64,000 nucleotides of DNA from Marinicella algicola (GCF_028401385.1 NZ_JAQOMR010000001.1:2358501-2422500), one strand, 5' to 3'; positions 1 to 10,960 are shown, counted from the first letter of the stretch. Notes: generated by a model from the sequence alone, not told the origin. Numbers and translations are program-made.

Positions 1-2282
1 CTGTTGTTGATGCAGCTCGGCATCTACCGCCTGCTGGAGGCGTCGCTCAGCGTATTCTCGATCGTTGCCATGGCCTGGCTATCAACGATCTCCGCCGACC
101 TCCTCATCAACAAACCACTCGGCCTGTCACCGCCCGGCATCGAGTTCAAGCGGGCGCATCTTTATGACATCAACCCGGTCGGGCTGGGGGCCATGGCGCT
201 TTCCGGCGGTATTGCGATTGCCGCCCATTTCGGCCTGTTCGGTGCGCTTGCCGTTTCCTTTGCGCCCTTTATCGCGCTGATCGTCGCTCTCATCGCTTCT
301 CCGCTGATCGCCTGGGGCACGGGCGGGCGTTATTATCTGGCGCGCAAGCAGCGCAAGGGCTGGCAGTCCAAAAGCGCGATCACCTGCTCGATCTGCGAGC
401 ATCCCTTCGAACCCGAGGACATGGCCTGGTGCCCGGCCTATGCCGGTCCGATCTGTTCGCTGTGCTGTTCGCTCGACAGCCGTTGCCATGACATGTGCAA
501 GCCGAAGGCCCGGCTCAAAACACAGATCGCCACCGTTGCTGGCGCGCTGCTGCCCGCCCGTGTGGTCGAGCAGCTTTCGACAAGGCTCGGCCGCTACGGC
601 ATCACCGTTGCCTTATCGATCACCTTCATCGGCGCCATCCTGTTCATGATCGCCTACCAGATGGTGCAGGCCGCACCGGAAACCAGTTCGGTGGTCTATG
701 ACACAGCGTTGATCGTGTTCTTCGTCTTCTCCATGCTCGCCTGTATCGTCGCCTGGTTTTACGTGCTCGCCCATGACAGCCGCATGGTCGCCGAGGAGGA
801 ATCCTCGCGCCAGACGACGCTGCTTTTGAAGGAAATCGCCGCCCACGAAAAACCGATGCAGCCTTGCAGACCGCCAAGGAAAGTGCAGAGGCCGCAAACC
901 GTGCCAAGAGCCGCTATGTCGTCGGCCTTTCCCACGAACTTCGCACGCCGCTCAATGCAGTGTCGGGCTATGCCCAGCTTCTGGAGCGCGATCCGACCAT
1001 TCCCGAGGCGCGTCAGCCGGCGATCAAATCAATTCGCCGTTCCGCCGACTATCTGTCGGGCCTGATTGACGGCCTTCTGGATATCTCACGCATTGAATCC
1101 GGCCGCCTTCAGGTCTTCTCCAACGAGATCAACCTGACCGAATTCCTTGACCAGATCATCGACATGTTCGAGACCCAGGCCCGCGCCAAGGGGCTGAAAT
1201 TCGAAAACAAGCTGGACCGCAACCTGCCCGCCTATGTGCGCACTGATGAAAAGCGGCTGCGCCAGATCCTCGTCAACCTGCTTTCCAACGCCGTGAAATT
1301 CACCGACACTGGCAGCGTGACATTGTCGGCGCGCTATCGCAGCCAGGTGGCGACCTTCACCGTTGCCGATACCGGAAGCGGCATCGCCGAAGAAGACCTG
1401 TCGCGCATCTACGAACCATTCGAGCGCGGCGGCGGCAGGAGCGAAAAGCCCGGCCTCGGCCTCGGCCTCACCATCACCCGGCTTCTGGTGAACACGCTCG
1501 GCGGCGAAATCGAGGTGGAAAGCAAGGAAGAAGCCGGAACGCGCTTTACCGTGCGCCTGATGCTCGCCTCCATCGAGCGGCCGCAGCCTGCGCGCATCGC
1601 AGGCGATACCGCCGCGACCGCCGGCTATGGTGGTCCGCGCCGCACGGTCATGGTTGTTGATGATAATGCCGATCACAGGGCAATGATGCGCGATATTCTC
1701 GTACCGCTCGGTTTCAACGTATTGACCGTTGAAGACGGTGAGACCGCGCTGGATCAGCTTGAGGACACGATGCCGGACCTTTTCCTTCTCGACATCCGCA
1801 TGCCCGGCATGAATGGCTGGCAACTGGCCACGACACTGCGCGATCAGGGCATCACCAGCCCTATCGTGATGCTCTCGGCCAATATCGGTGACGATGCCAT
1901 CATCGGCCATGGTGACGACAGCCACAACGACACACTTTCAAAACCGGTAGACCTGAAACGTCTGCGCGATGTGCTGGCGCTGCACCTTGGCATCAACTGG
2001 CAGGCAACGCCTGCGGCACCCGATAGCGAGACGGCGACGCCACCGCAGAGCCTGCAATCACCACCGAAATCAGACATTGTTGAATTGATCCGGCTTGGCG
2101 AGATCGGTTATCACCGCGGGATCAGGGACAAGCTTGCAGCGCTTTCGGCAGATGAGGCCTATCAACCCTTTGTCAGCGAAGCGACCACCTTCGTCACCCG
2201 GTTTGATATGGACGGCCTTGTCGGCTATCTGAAATCGCTCAAATCCGGCACGGCCGGAAAGGACGCAGAGAACAATGGCTGA
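1..2282 (+). CDS. Permease-fused hybrid sensor histidine kinase (5' partial, frameshifted)
   Basis: Membrane sensor kinase whose 5' end lies before the window. The N-terminal part has hydrophobic segments resembling the last helices of NCS1/SSS-type permeases, then a Cys-rich soluble stretch (residues about 125-165, with motifs ICEHPFEPED and ICSLCCSLDSRC), then two more membrane segments. A HisKA/HATPase core follows: H-box SHELRTPLN with the phospho-acceptor His at 933-935, N-box LVNLLSNAVKF, G-boxes ADTGSGI and GLGLGLTI. A receiver domain follows (VVDDNADH, then LLDIRMPG). The frame breaks near 846, where one extra A in the A-run restores HEKTDAALQTAKESAEAANR. The stop overlaps the start of the response regulator gene, so the two form a co-translated two-component pair. 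The signal sensed is unknown. Permease-fused kinases are known to couple transport or binding to signalling, but that is inference here. Confidence 0.87.
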
Positions 2283-3194
2283 AGCAGCCGCACAGGAAAT
2301 CGTACTCTTGGTCGATGACAGTCCGGAAGCGTTGAGCTTTCTGACCGAAGCACTTGAGGACAGCGGATTTTCTGTTCTGATCGCAACGTCCGGAGAAAGC
2401 GCCATCAACATCGTCGACCGGATCAAGCCCGACATCGTGCTGATGGATGCTGTGATGCCGAAGATGGACGGTTTCGAGACCTGCCGGCGGCTGAAATCCG
2501 GCCCTGCGACTTCAAGCCCTGTCATTTTCATGACAGGGCTTTCGGAGACAGAGCATATCGTCCACGCGCTGGAATCGGGCGGGGTCGACTACCTGACCAA
2601 GCCGATCAATATCGACGAACTGCGCGCCCGCATCCGCGTGCATCTGGCTAATGCCCGCTCGGCCCAGAGCGCCCGGGTGGCGCTCGATGCAACCGGCCGC
2701 CACCTGCTTGCGGCGGGTCCCGATGGCATGCCCCGGTGGATGACACCGCAAGCAGGAAGGCTGATCGGCGACACAGCCGGAGGCGCACCGGATCACACTT
2801 TTATCGGGGAACAGATCGCCGCCTGGCTTGCTGACGGAAGCGCGGATGCCACCGCTGGAAATCAGCCTCCTCTGCCGGTCACGTCGAACGAAAAACGCTG
2901 TTTCAGCTCGCTTTTCTGGAAAAGACCGGCGCGGACGAATTCCTGTTTCGCGTCACCTCCGCCAATCCGGTCAGCGATGACGAGACGCTGCGCAAGCATT
3001 TCCCGCTGACAATGCGCGAATCCGAAGTACTGCTGTGGATCGCCAAGGGCAAGACCAACCGCGATATCGGCGAAATTCTCGGGCTTTCAACCCGCACGGT
3101 GAACAAGCACCTTGAGACGATCTATGTGAAGCTCGGCGTCGAAAACCGCGCCTCGGCTGCCGTCAAGGCAGCTTATGTCCTGCACGATATGTAA
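2275..3194 (+). CDS. LuxR/NarL-family response regulator (frameshifted)
   Basis: Cognate response regulator of the preceding kinase; its ATG lies inside the kinase stop region. The N-terminal receiver (about residues 5-125) shows the acidic pair VDDS, the phospho-acceptor in DIVLMDAVMPKMDG and the conserved Lys in YLTKPI. The C-terminal LuxR helix-turn-helix is clear (MRESEVLLWIAKGKTNRDIG, then LSTRTVNKHLETIYVKLGVE). A frame break between about 2840 and 2890 separates the two halves. One added base gives a protein of about 306 residues, with the linker reading ERKTLFQLAFLEKTG before the HTH. A rho-independent terminator follows the stop at once, so the kinase and regulator form a closed two-gene unit. 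Confidence 0.88.
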
Positions 3195-3195
3195 A

Positions 3196-3228
3196 GAGCG
3201 CCGGGCAAGGCCCAGCGCTCGTTTTTTT
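3196..3228 (+). terminator. Rho-independent terminator of the two-component operon
   Basis: Hairpin with outer stem GAGCGC/GCGCTC, one C-A mismatch, inner stem GGGC/GCCC and a 3-nt loop, followed by a run of seven T. It starts two bases after the response regulator stop codon. Confidence 0.85.
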
Positions 3229-3296
3229 CGGTATAGTACCTGCCGTCGTTGCTCAAAGGTCAAGTCCGTAAACAACGCGACGGGACAGTCGGATTT

Positions 3297-4264
3297 TTAC
3301 GCGCCAAGACCTTCAAACAGCGCCGTCGAGAGATAGCGCTCGGCAAAGGACGGGATGATGATGACGATGTTCTTGCCTTCATTTTCCGGTCGCGAGCCGA
3401 CCTCGATCGCCGCCTTCAGCGCCGCACCGGAGGAAATGCCGACGGGCAGGCCTTCAACGCGCGCGACTTCGCGAGCAAGCGCAAAGGCATCGTCGTTTTC
3501 CACCTGAACGACCTCGTCATAGACCGAGGTATCGAGCACACCCGGCACGAAACCGGCACCGATGCCCTGGATCTTGTGCGGAGCAGGTGAACCGCCCGAC
3601 AGGATCGGCGAGGCAGCCGGTTCGACCGCGATGACCTTCACATCCGGCTTCTTCTGCTTCAACACCTGGCCGACGCCGGTGATGGTGCCACCCGTACCGA
3701 TGCCCGAGACGAAGAAATCGACCGCACCATCGGTGTCGTTCCAGATTTCTTCCGCCGTCGTCCTGCGGTGAATTTCCGGGTTGGCCGGGTTTTCGAACTG
3801 CTGCGGGATGACTGAATTTTCGATCTCGGCGGCCAGTTCCTCGGCCTTGGCGACGGCGCCCTTCATGCCCTTCGGCGGCTCGGTCAGCACCAGTTCAGCG
3901 CCGAGCAGCGCGACCATCTTGCGGCGCTCGATCGACATCGATTCCGGCATGGTCAGGATCAGCCGATAGCCCTTTGCGGCGGCGGCGAAGGCCAGCCCGA
4001 TACCGGTGTTACCCGATGTCGGCTCGATCAGCACGGATTTTCCGGGGTGATCTTTCCCGCCTTTTCCAGCGCATCGATCATCGCAAAGCCGATGCGATCC
4101 TTGACCGAGGAAATCGGGTTAAAGAATTCCAGCTTGGCCAGAAGATTGGCCTTCACGCCCTTTTCCTTCGCCAGCTTGTCGAGGCGGACGATTGGCGTGT
4201 CACCGATGGTTTCGAGAATTGAGGAATAAACTTTCCCGCGTCCGGGCTTGCCGTTCTGTTCCAT
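3297..4264 (-). CDS. cysK: Cysteine synthase A (O-acetylserine sulfhydrylase), frameshifted
   Basis: PLP enzyme making cysteine from O-acetylserine and sulfide in the cytoplasm. Visible motifs are [10 protein letters not shown], the PLP-lysine region [11 protein letters not shown], the substrate loop [12 protein letters not shown], the phosphate-binding [12 protein letters not shown] and the C-terminal VGISSGAAL. The frame breaks near 4036. Restoring one G gives [18 protein letters not shown] and a 322-residue protein, the usual CysK length. The start ATG at 4264 is preceded by a good ribosome-binding site (AGGGAGA). The gene is alone, convergent with the two-component operon. The family also contains cystathionine beta-synthase-like enzymes, but length and motifs favour CysK. 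Confidence 0.93.
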
Positions 4265-4420
4265 GGTAGTTCTCCCTGAATGAGTTACCCTCTAGGTAGG
4301 GCTCGACAACGCAAAATTCGAGGCACGAAACAGCGATCCGACGACATCACGGGAAACATGATTCCAACCAACGCAATTTTCCCGAAATCTCATTCCAACG
4401 CCTGAAGAATGCTACGCCAC

Positions 4421-5689
4421 TCAGTGTACAAATGTGACAAATATCCAGAAACAGGCACCACCGGCGACCAACACTGCAAACGTTACGAGCCCCAACAACC
4501 GGCCGTAAACCCGCGTGCCGCTGCCATAGGCAAGCGCCACCTTGGTGATGAGATTGGAGGCAGCTGCCACCATCACGGCAAGGGCTGCGGTGTTGATAGG
4601 AACTGAAAAACCAGCCAAATGCGCGGTCGACAGCGTAATGGCATCGAGATCGGGAATGCCGGAAACCAGCGCGATCACGATGATACTCTCCGGCCCCAGA
4701 AGCTGCACCAGCATTTTTGCGATAAAGCTGACGGCACCGAGCAATGCACCAAAGCGCAAAACCGCGCCCAGCTCGAATGGGTTTGAGAGCGTCAGCTCGG
4801 CATTGCCACCCGCCGCTCTGTTGCGGCCGATAAGAAACAGGCTTGCGCTGGCGAAGACGCAAAACCCCGGCACCAGGGCCGAGGCCAACGGCACGATCAG
4901 CGCAGGCGCGACAGCCGCACCGATGATGAAACAGCGCACCAGCGAAAGCCCGCCGGCAATCGAAGCGGCGCCGGCCAATTGCCGCGAAAGCAGCGGCTGA
5001 GCCGTGGAAATATGGGCGAAAGACAGCGTCGTCGCTGTCGAAGAGACAATCCCGCCGGTCGCACCGGCAAACAGGATGCCGCGTTCCGGCCCCGCCACCC
5101 GCATAGCCACATATCCGGCATAGGAAAGGGCGGCGATCATGATCGTCATCAGCCAGACGGTAAACGGGTTGAACCCGCCCCAGGGATCAATCGCCCGGTT
5201 CGGCAGAAGCGGCAGTGCCACGAAGCTCATGGTCAACAGCACCAGCGCCGAGCGCAGTTCAACCCATGTCATTGTTCTCAGGAAACCATGGAGACTGTGA
5301 CGAGCCGCCAACAGAACCGTTGAGACCACACCGCCTGCAGCAGCCAGCCGCATATCACCTGTTGTCGAAACGATGCCGAGCGCAAACACCACCAGAGCTG
5401 CAACGACGCCCGTGGCTGAGAAATCATTTCGCGGTGTGGCGGCACGGTAGCTGAAAACGATAAATGCGCCCACCATCCCCACACCGAGCGCTGCAGGCAG
5501 GACCGGCCCCGATATCTGCCCCAGATATCCCGAAAGCCCGCCCAAAAGGCCAACCAGCGCAAAGGTACGGATACCGGCGGCGCGCTCGCCATCGGCCATC
5601 TCGCGTTCCTGCCAGCCGCGTTCGATCCCGACCAGAAGGCCAATCGCAAGCGCCAGTCCCACGCGCTGAAACGCGTCCACCATGTCCAT
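4421..5689 (-). CDS. MgtC/SapB family membrane protein with DUF4010 domain
   Basis: Integral membrane protein of 422 residues. The N-terminal part (about residues 8-145) has the MgtC/SapB signature: the acidic segment GLLVGIERGWQERE and AAGIRTFALVGLLGGLSGYL. The C-terminal DUF4010 part is a series of hydrophobic helices including AGATGGIVSSTATTLSFA and a motif around SGIPDLDAITLS. Around ten or more membrane segments are visible. MgtC-like proteins are linked to magnesium limitation and membrane energetics, but the two-domain version has no settled function. The frame is intact. It stands alone and is divergent from the LysE-type exporter gene. Confidence 0.85.
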   Translation of the reverse strand: MDMVDAFQRVGLALAIGLLVGIERGWQEREMADGERAAGIRTFALVGLLGGLSGYLGQISGPVLPAALGVGMVGAFIVFSYRAATPRNDFSATGVVAALVVFALGIVSTTGDMRLAAAGGVVSTVLLAARHSLHGFLRTMTWVELRSALVLLTMSFVALPLLPNRAIDPWGGFNPFTVWLMTIMIAALSYAGYVAMRVAGPERGILFAGATGGIVSSTATTLSFAHISTAQPLLSRQLAGAASIAGGLSLVRCFIIGAAVAPALIVPLASALVPGFCVFASASLFLIGRNRAAGGNAELTLSNPFELGAVLRFGALLGAVSFIAKMLVQLLGPESIIVIALVSGIPDLDAITLSTAHLAGFSVPINTAALAVMVAAASNLITKVALAYGSGTRVYGRLLGLVTFAVLVAGGACFWIFVTFVH

Positions 5690-5862
5690 GAACCATGCCT
5701 CCGGGAAAACATGAGGCGTAAAAGGCCACTTGTCCCTGTTTGGCGGAAATTACCCCATCATCGGCGAAAACGGAATGAGAAATGAAGGGATTACCCGATC
5801 TCTCCTCACTTGTCGCCATTCGGTTTTCGGCTATAACAGCTTAATTGACCAAGGAAACTGTC

Positions 5863-6495
5863 ATGCCCGAGCCCCACCACCTCCTGGCCTTTGTCCTCAT
5901 TGCCCTTGCAATGGTGCTGACGCCAGGGCCGAACATGATCTACCTGATTTCGCGGTCAATCTGCCAGGGGCCGGTTGCCGGAATGGTCTCGCTTGCCGGC
6001 GTCGGCATCGGCTTTGCAGTCTACATGTTGTCGGCGGCCTTCGGGCTGACGGTGCTGCTGCTGGCGGTTCCCTTTGCCTATGACACGATACGGTTTCTGG
6101 GGGCGTGCTACCTGCTTTACCTTGCGTGGAATGCGGTCAGGCCCGGCAGCCAATCTGCCTTCACCGTGCGCAACCTGCCATCGGACAGCATCCGCAAACT
6201 GTTCGTTATGGGGCTGGTGACCAATCTCCTGAACCCGAAATCGGCCGTGCTTTACCTGTCGCTGCTGCCACAATTCATCGACCCGGAACGCGGGCACATT
6301 CTGTCGCAGACGCTGGTTCTGGGGTTTGCGCAAATCGCCGTCAGTCTGGCGGTCAACGCTCTCATTGTGCTTGGCGCAGGTGCCATTGCCGTCTTTCTGG
6401 CAGAGCGACCGCTCTGGTCGCATATCCAGCGCTATCTGATGGGAACGGTCCTGGTGGGCCTTGCCACCCGGATGGCGCTAGAGGCACGGCGTTAG
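5863..6495 (+). CDS. LysE/RhtB family amino-acid exporter
   Basis: Inner-membrane exporter of about 210 residues with six predicted helices. The family motif near the N terminus is TPGPNMIYLISRSICQGPVA, followed by GVGIGFAVYML and, mid-protein, the NLLNPKSAVLYLSLLPQFI block typical of LysE/RhtB carriers. I chose the ATG at 5863 because AAGGAAA precedes it; an in-frame TTG 18 bases upstream is less likely. These carriers export amino acids such as lysine, threonine or homoserine, and the substrate cannot be read from the sequence. Confidence 0.88.
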   Translation: MPEPHHLLAFVLIALAMVLTPGPNMIYLISRSICQGPVAGMVSLAGVGIGFAVYMLSAAFGLTVLLLAVPFAYDTIRFLGACYLLYLAWNAVRPGSQSAFTVRNLPSDSIRKLFVMGLVTNLLNPKSAVLYLSLLPQFIDPERGHILSQTLVLGFAQIAVSLAVNALIVLGAGAIAVFLAERPLWSHIQRYLMGTVLVGLATRMALEARR

Positions 6496-6508
6496 CGCGC
6501 CTGTCGCG

Positions 6509-7396
6509 TCAGAATTCAGCAAGAGGCGTAAATCCGACGGGTGCCATGCTCAACTGCTTTGTCAGCGCCGCCGACACCATCAGATAGATATGCGGATCGG
6601 CGACCGGGTGCGCTTGCAGCCACTGGAGGAGGTCCGGGCTGAACCGGGTCTCGACTTCGGAGAAGCCACCGCCGAGACCGGCGCAAATCTCGGAAAGAGC
6701 GGGCATCGCCGGGGCAACGATATCGCAGATCACCAGGCGCCCTTCCGCCGCCTTCCAGGCGATGACCGCATCCAAACCGGGGAGATGCGTAAGGGTTGTC
6801 TCATCCTTCTGCCAGAGCGCGTTGAGCAGGAAGAATTCCTTCATCCCCCGCACGGCAAATCGCCGGGAGACCGGTTCGCGGCGGTCGAGCATTCCGGCAA
6901 TAAGCGCGACATCACCTTCATTATCAATCGAGATCTTGCGACCGGATGCCGTTTGCGGATGGCTTGCCGGCGCAGGACCACGGAAACCGAATAACCGGAC
7001 CTGCCGCAAGCCATAGGGCTCATAGAGCCCCGGCTTGTGGGTCATCAGTATATCGGCCTCGTGGCCGGTCGTGCGGGCATGGGTGAAGGCACGGCGCATC
7101 AGGTCTCGGTAAAGCCCCTGCCCCCGATATTCCGGCCTGACCGCACCGGACTGATAGGCCGCCGCTATCACCCGCCGGCCCTCGACCATCAGCGGCACTG
7201 AAAACACCGAAAAATTCGCAACGCATCGTCCATCCGTATCGAAATAGCCGAACGGCATTGTGGTTTTATCCAGACCGGCAAGTCCAAGCGCTGATCGGAT
7301 ATCGATCCCGAACATCTCCTGCAGCAAGGCTGCAAGCGCCTCGAAGGCAGTGAGATCGGAGAAATAGTCCTGCCGGAATGTCAGCCGATCTTCCAC
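6509..7396 (-). CDS. GNAT-family N-acetyltransferase
   Basis: Protein of about 295 residues. An acetyl-CoA-binding GNAT core is visible as AAYQSGAVRPEYRGQGLYRD, containing the R/Q-x-x-G-x-G/A pyrophosphate loop. The C-terminal half (about residues 150-290) is an extra region, so it resembles two-part Eis-like acetyltransferases rather than single-domain GNATs. I prefer the GTG at 7396, two bases downstream of the dut stop codon; a GTG at 7429 would overlap dut by 32 bases. Tight spacing suggests cotranscription with dut. Substrate unknown. Confidence 0.72.
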   Translation of the reverse strand: MEDRLTFRQDYFSDLTAFEALAALLQEMFGIDIRSALGLAGLDKTTMPFGYFDTDGRCVANFSVFSVPLMVEGRRVIAAAYQSGAVRPEYRGQGLYRDLMRRAFTHARTTGHEADILMTHKPGLYEPYGLRQVRLFGFRGPAPASHPQTASGRKISIDNEGDVALIAGMLDRREPVSRRFAVRGMKEFFLLNALWQKDETTLTHLPGLDAVIAWKAAEGRLVICDIVAPAMPALSEICAGLGGGFSEVETRFSPDLLQWLQAHPVADPHIYLMVSAALTKQLSMAPVGFTPLAEF

Positions 7397-7397
7397 C

Positions 7398-7859
7398 TCA
7401 AACGCCCGTTGAACCAAACCCGCCTGCACCGCGCTTTGTCTCCGTCAGATCACCGACCACAGTTACCGGCATCTGCGTTACCGGTGCGATGATGACCTGG
7501 GCGATGCGCATATCCCGTTCAATGGCGAATTCCGCGTCGCCGAGGTTGACGAGCAGCACCTTCACCTCGCCGCGATAGTCGCTGTCGATGGTGCCGGGTG
7601 TGTTGAGACAGGTAATGCCGTGCTTGAACGCAAGGCCGGAGCGCGGGCGGATCTGCGCCTCGTAACCTTCGGGAATTTCAAAGATGAAACCGGTCGGCAC
7701 CAATGCGCGCTGGCCGGGCGCCAGCACCAGCGGCTCGCCTTCAGGCAAAGCGGCACGGATATCCATCCCGGCGGAACCAATGGTCTCATAAGACGGAGGC
7801 GCCAGGCCGTCGGCATGTTCGAGACGTTTCAGCTTCAGTGTCATCTTGTCTTCAATCAC
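7398..7859 (-). CDS. dut: Deoxyuridine 5'-triphosphate nucleotidohydrolase (dUTPase)
   Basis: Hydrolyses dUTP to dUMP and pyrophosphate, keeping uracil out of DNA and supplying dUMP for dTMP synthesis. All five trimeric-dUTPase motifs are present: [18 protein letters not shown], the uracil pocket [20 protein letters not shown], and the C-terminal glycine-rich [10 protein letters not shown]. The length of 153 residues is normal. The first ATG (7859) and an ATG five codons later are both possible starts. The GNAT gene follows immediately downstream. Confidence 0.95.
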   Translation of the reverse strand: MIEDKMTLKLKRLEHADGLAPPSYETIGSAGMDIRAALPEGEPLVLAPGQRALVPTGFIFEIPEGYEAQIRPRSGLAFKHGITCLNTPGTIDSDYRGEVKVLLVNLGDAEFAIERDMRIAQVIIAPVTQMPVTVVGDLTETKRGAGGFGSTGV

Positions 7860-7962
7860 CTTGGTTTAATCGCGGCAACCTTGCCATGCGACGGCGACAG
7901 GTCAATTGCATCTTGATGCCCAAATCGCTAGATAGGCGTCAATCAACAGGATTTAACGACAA

Positions 7963-9545
7963 ATGCCCGAAACGCTTGCAGAGGCGGTTGCCCGCCGCCG
8001 AACCTTCGCGATCATCTCCCATCCGGACGCCGGTAAAACCACGCTGACGGAAAAACTGCTGCTGTTCGGCGGTGCTATTCAGCTTGCCGGCGAGGTGAAG
8101 GCCAAGAAGGACCGTATCCAGACGCGTTCCGACTGGATGAAGATCGAGCGCGAACGCGGCATTTCAGTGGTCACCTCGGTGATGACCTTCGAATATGAGA
8201 ATACCGTATTCAACCTGCTCGACACCCCCGGTCACGAAGACTTTGCCGACGACACCTACCGCACGCTGACGGCGGTGGATGCGGCGATCATGGTCATCGA
8301 CGCAGCCAAAGGCATCGAGCCACGGACGCTGAAGCTGTTCGAAGTCTGCCGCATGCGCGACATTCCGATCATCACCTTCGTCAACAAGATGGACCGCGAG
8401 GCCCGCGACACGTTCGAGATCATCGACGAGGTGGCGGAAAAGCTGGCGCTTGATCCCGTGCCGATGACATGGCCGATCGGACAGGGCAAGAGCTTTGCCG
8501 GCACGTATCACTTGCGCGACAGCGCGGTGCGCTACGGCGACAGCGAGCGCGAACTGACCAAGGTGAACGGCCCGGAAGTGGTGTCAGAAAAACTGCCCGA
8601 GCATGAACGCCAGGACTGGGCCGAAATGGCGGAACTGGCCATTGACGGCTATCCAGCCTTCTCGCGCGAGGCCTTTCTTGAGGGCCACATGACCCCGGTC
8701 TATTTCGGATCGGCGCTACGCAACAACGGCGTGCGCGACCTCATCCACGCGCTGTCCGAATTCGGCCCGCCGCCACGCGCGCAGGTCGCGGATGTGCGCA
8801 CGGTCGAAGCCACAGACCCGAAAATGAGCGCCTTCGTGTTCAAGATTCAGGCCAATATGGATCCCAATCACCGCGACCGTATCGCTTTCGTGCGCGTATG
8901 TTCGGGTGAATTGAAGCGCGGCATGAAGGCAAGGCTTTCGCGCACCGGCAAGCAGATGGGGCTAACGGCGCCGCAATTCTTCTTCGCCTCGCAGCGCCAG
9001 CTTGCAGACGCGGCCTATGCCGGTGACGTCGTCGGTATTCCCAACCATGGCGCGCTTCGGATCGGCGATACGCTGACCGATGGCGAACAGCTCGTGTTTC
9101 AGGGCGTTCCCAACTTCGCGCCGGAAATCCTGCGCCGCGTGCGGCTAGAAGATGCCATGAAGGCCAAGAAGCTGAAGGAAGCATTGCAGCAAATGGCCGA
9201 GGAAGGCGTGGTGCAGCTGTTTACCCCGGAAGACGGCTCACCGGCGATTGTCGGCGTTGTCGGCGCGCTGCAGCTTGATGTGCTGAAGGAGAGGCTGAAG
9301 GCAGAATACGGCCTGCCGGTGTCCTTCGAAATGGCACGTTTTTCGATATGCCGCTGGATTTCTGCCGAAAAAACGCCGAGCTGGAGAAATTCGTCTCCTC
9401 CCATCGCGGCGATATCGCGCGCGATCTTGATGGCGACCCGGTTTTCCTGGCGCAGGACGGCTTTTCGCTGAATTATGAAAGCGAACGCGCACCTGAAATC
9501 AGGATGATCGCGATCAAGGAATATCAGCAGGTAAAAGCTGCCTAG
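7963..9545 (+). CDS. prfC: Peptide chain release factor 3 (frameshifted)
   Basis: Ribosome-associated GTPase that recycles RF1/RF2 after peptide release. G-domain motifs are P-loop SHPDAGKTTLTEKLL, the switch region around RERGISVVTSVMTF, DTPGHEDFADDTYR and FVNKMDRE. A domain-2 stretch and the RF3-type C-terminal domain (MARFSICRWISAE, then HRGDIARDLDGDPVFLAQD) follow. The frame breaks near 9370 in a run of six A. A seventh A gives ISAEKNAELEKFVSS and a protein of 527 residues, the usual RF3 length. The gene is divergent from dut. The next gene starts nine bases after the stop. Confidence 0.93.
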
Positions 9546-9554
9546 GGAGGCATC

Positions 9555-10423
9555 ATGGTCGAGAAAGAGAAAATCGGCATTTGCGGTACCGGACGCATGG
9601 GTTCGGCGATGGCACGCCGTCTGGCTGCCGCCGGTTTTGAACTGGTGTTGTGGTCGCGCAGCGGGGTGCCGGATGAACTGGCCATCAAGACCAGCGCACA
9701 AAAGGCACGCAACCCGGCAGCCCTTGCCGGCAAGGCCGATATCATTATCACATCCCTGATTGATGACGCGGCGGTGGAAGAGGTGCTCACCGCGCTGATG
9801 ACAACATCGCTGCCCGGCAAGCTGGTCGCCGAGATGTCCACCGTCAGCCCGAAAACGCTCCGCCGCTTTTCCGAACCAATCAAGGCCAAGGGCGGAAGCG
9901 CTATTGATGCGCCGGTTTCCGGCGGCCCGGAACTGATTGCTGACGGAAAGGCGGGTCTCTATATCGGCGGCGCGAATGCCGATTTCGCGCGCTTTCATCC
10001 TGTCGCCATGGCGTTGTCCGACCGGGTCCACCACGCCGGATCGCTCGGCATGGGTGCTGCCGCCAAGGTCGTCAACAACATGATGCTTTGCGGCTATTGG
10101 GAGGTCTTGAAGGAGGCACTTCTGACCGGCAGAGAGGCCGGGCTTCCGGTGGAGACCATGCTGGAAATCCTGCTCGCCAGCCCCGGCGCTTCGCCGGCGC
10201 TCAGGACCCGGATTCCCCGTATTCTGGGTGAAGACAAGTCCGTCGGCTTTCCGGTCAGGGGCGCACTCAAGGACGCAAAGCTGTTTGCACGTGTCGCCGA
10301 AAGTTTCGGTATCGAAACACCCGCCATCGACGCCGCCGTCAAGAGTTACTCCGCCTGTCTTGAGGCCGGTCACGGTGACGAGGATCTGTCTGCAATGGTG
10401 AGGACGGCGCTTAAAAGGGCTGA
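9555..10423 (+). CDS. NAD(P)-dependent 3-hydroxyisobutyrate/6-phosphogluconate-type dehydrogenase (3' frameshift)
   Basis: Beta-hydroxyacid dehydrogenase of about 289 residues. It has the Rossmann motif GICGTGRMGSAMARRL, the substrate-binding signature DAPVSGGPELIADGKAGLYI and the catalytic-lysine region GMGAAAKVVNNMM. As written, the reading frame runs past the natural end into the antisense of the next gene. One extra A in the A-run near 10414 creates a stop at 10421-10423 just after the family's usual C terminus. Likely substrates are small 3-hydroxy acids (3-hydroxyisobutyrate, tartronate semialdehyde, glyoxylate); which one is not decidable. It lies 9 bp after prfC and may be cotranscribed. 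Confidence 0.82.
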
Positions 10424-10426
10424 GTT

Positions 10427-10831
10427 CTATTCCTTCGCCTCTCCCGGAAGCGTGCTGAGTTCACTGACGAAGGCGGCCGCCGCCTCGCACCAGATCTGCC
10501 GCTTGGGTGGCAGATCGCCGCGCTGGTCGATCAGCCCCCAGCGCAGGGTCCAGTCCTCAGCCGCATCGCCCTCGCCTCTTGAAAACACCGGCCCGCCGCA
10601 GGTCTCGCAGAAGGCCTGGGCGCGTTTGGCGCCGCTTTCGGCCATTTTCCAGTATTCTCTGAGCACGCCGCTCAATATCTGGACGTCGTCTCGCGACACA
10701 AGGACCGACACGCGATAGGGCGAGCCAGAGAGCCGTTGGCACTGATTGCAGTGGCAGACAACGACGGCATCGGGATCAACACTTGCCGCAAAGCGCACAT
10801 TGCCGCAAAAGCAGCCTCCGGTGACGTCCAT
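10427..10831 (-). CDS. GFA-family (glutathione-dependent formaldehyde-activating-like) zinc protein
   Basis: Protein of 134 residues with the conserved zinc-binding cysteines of the GFA/CENP-V fold: GGCFCGNVRF at the N terminus, CHCNQCQRLSG in the middle and FCETCGGPVFSR later. The founding member was proposed to join glutathione and formaldehyde, but most members are of unknown activity, so I name only the family. Convergent with the dehydrogenase gene, with four bases between their ends. Confidence 0.88.
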   Translation of the reverse strand: MDVTGGCFCGNVRFAASVDPDAVVVCHCNQCQRLSGSPYRVSVLVSRDDVQILSGVLREYWKMAESGAKRAQAFCETCGGPVFSRGEGDAAEDWTLRWGLIDQRGDLPPKRQIWCEAAAAFVSELSTLPGEAKE

Positions 10832-10960
10832 GGTTTATTCTCCGCTTTGTATTGGGATGGTGTTCATGCCACGGGGAAGCGGCCGGGGGCAACACGCCAA
10901 GGCTTGAAGAATCCTGATGGCGGCATCAGATTAATGAAATCGTATGTCAGGAGAGCGTGG

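Noticed and set aside
9099..10373. 424-residue antisense frame over prfC and the dehydrogenase gene
   Set aside because: Shadow of two genes with clear motifs; no ribosome-binding site or domain.
9555..10718. 387-residue version of the dehydrogenase reading into the GFA gene
   Set aside because: The last 100 residues are antisense to a zinc protein with intact cysteine motifs; one base in an A-run gives a normal C terminus at 10423.
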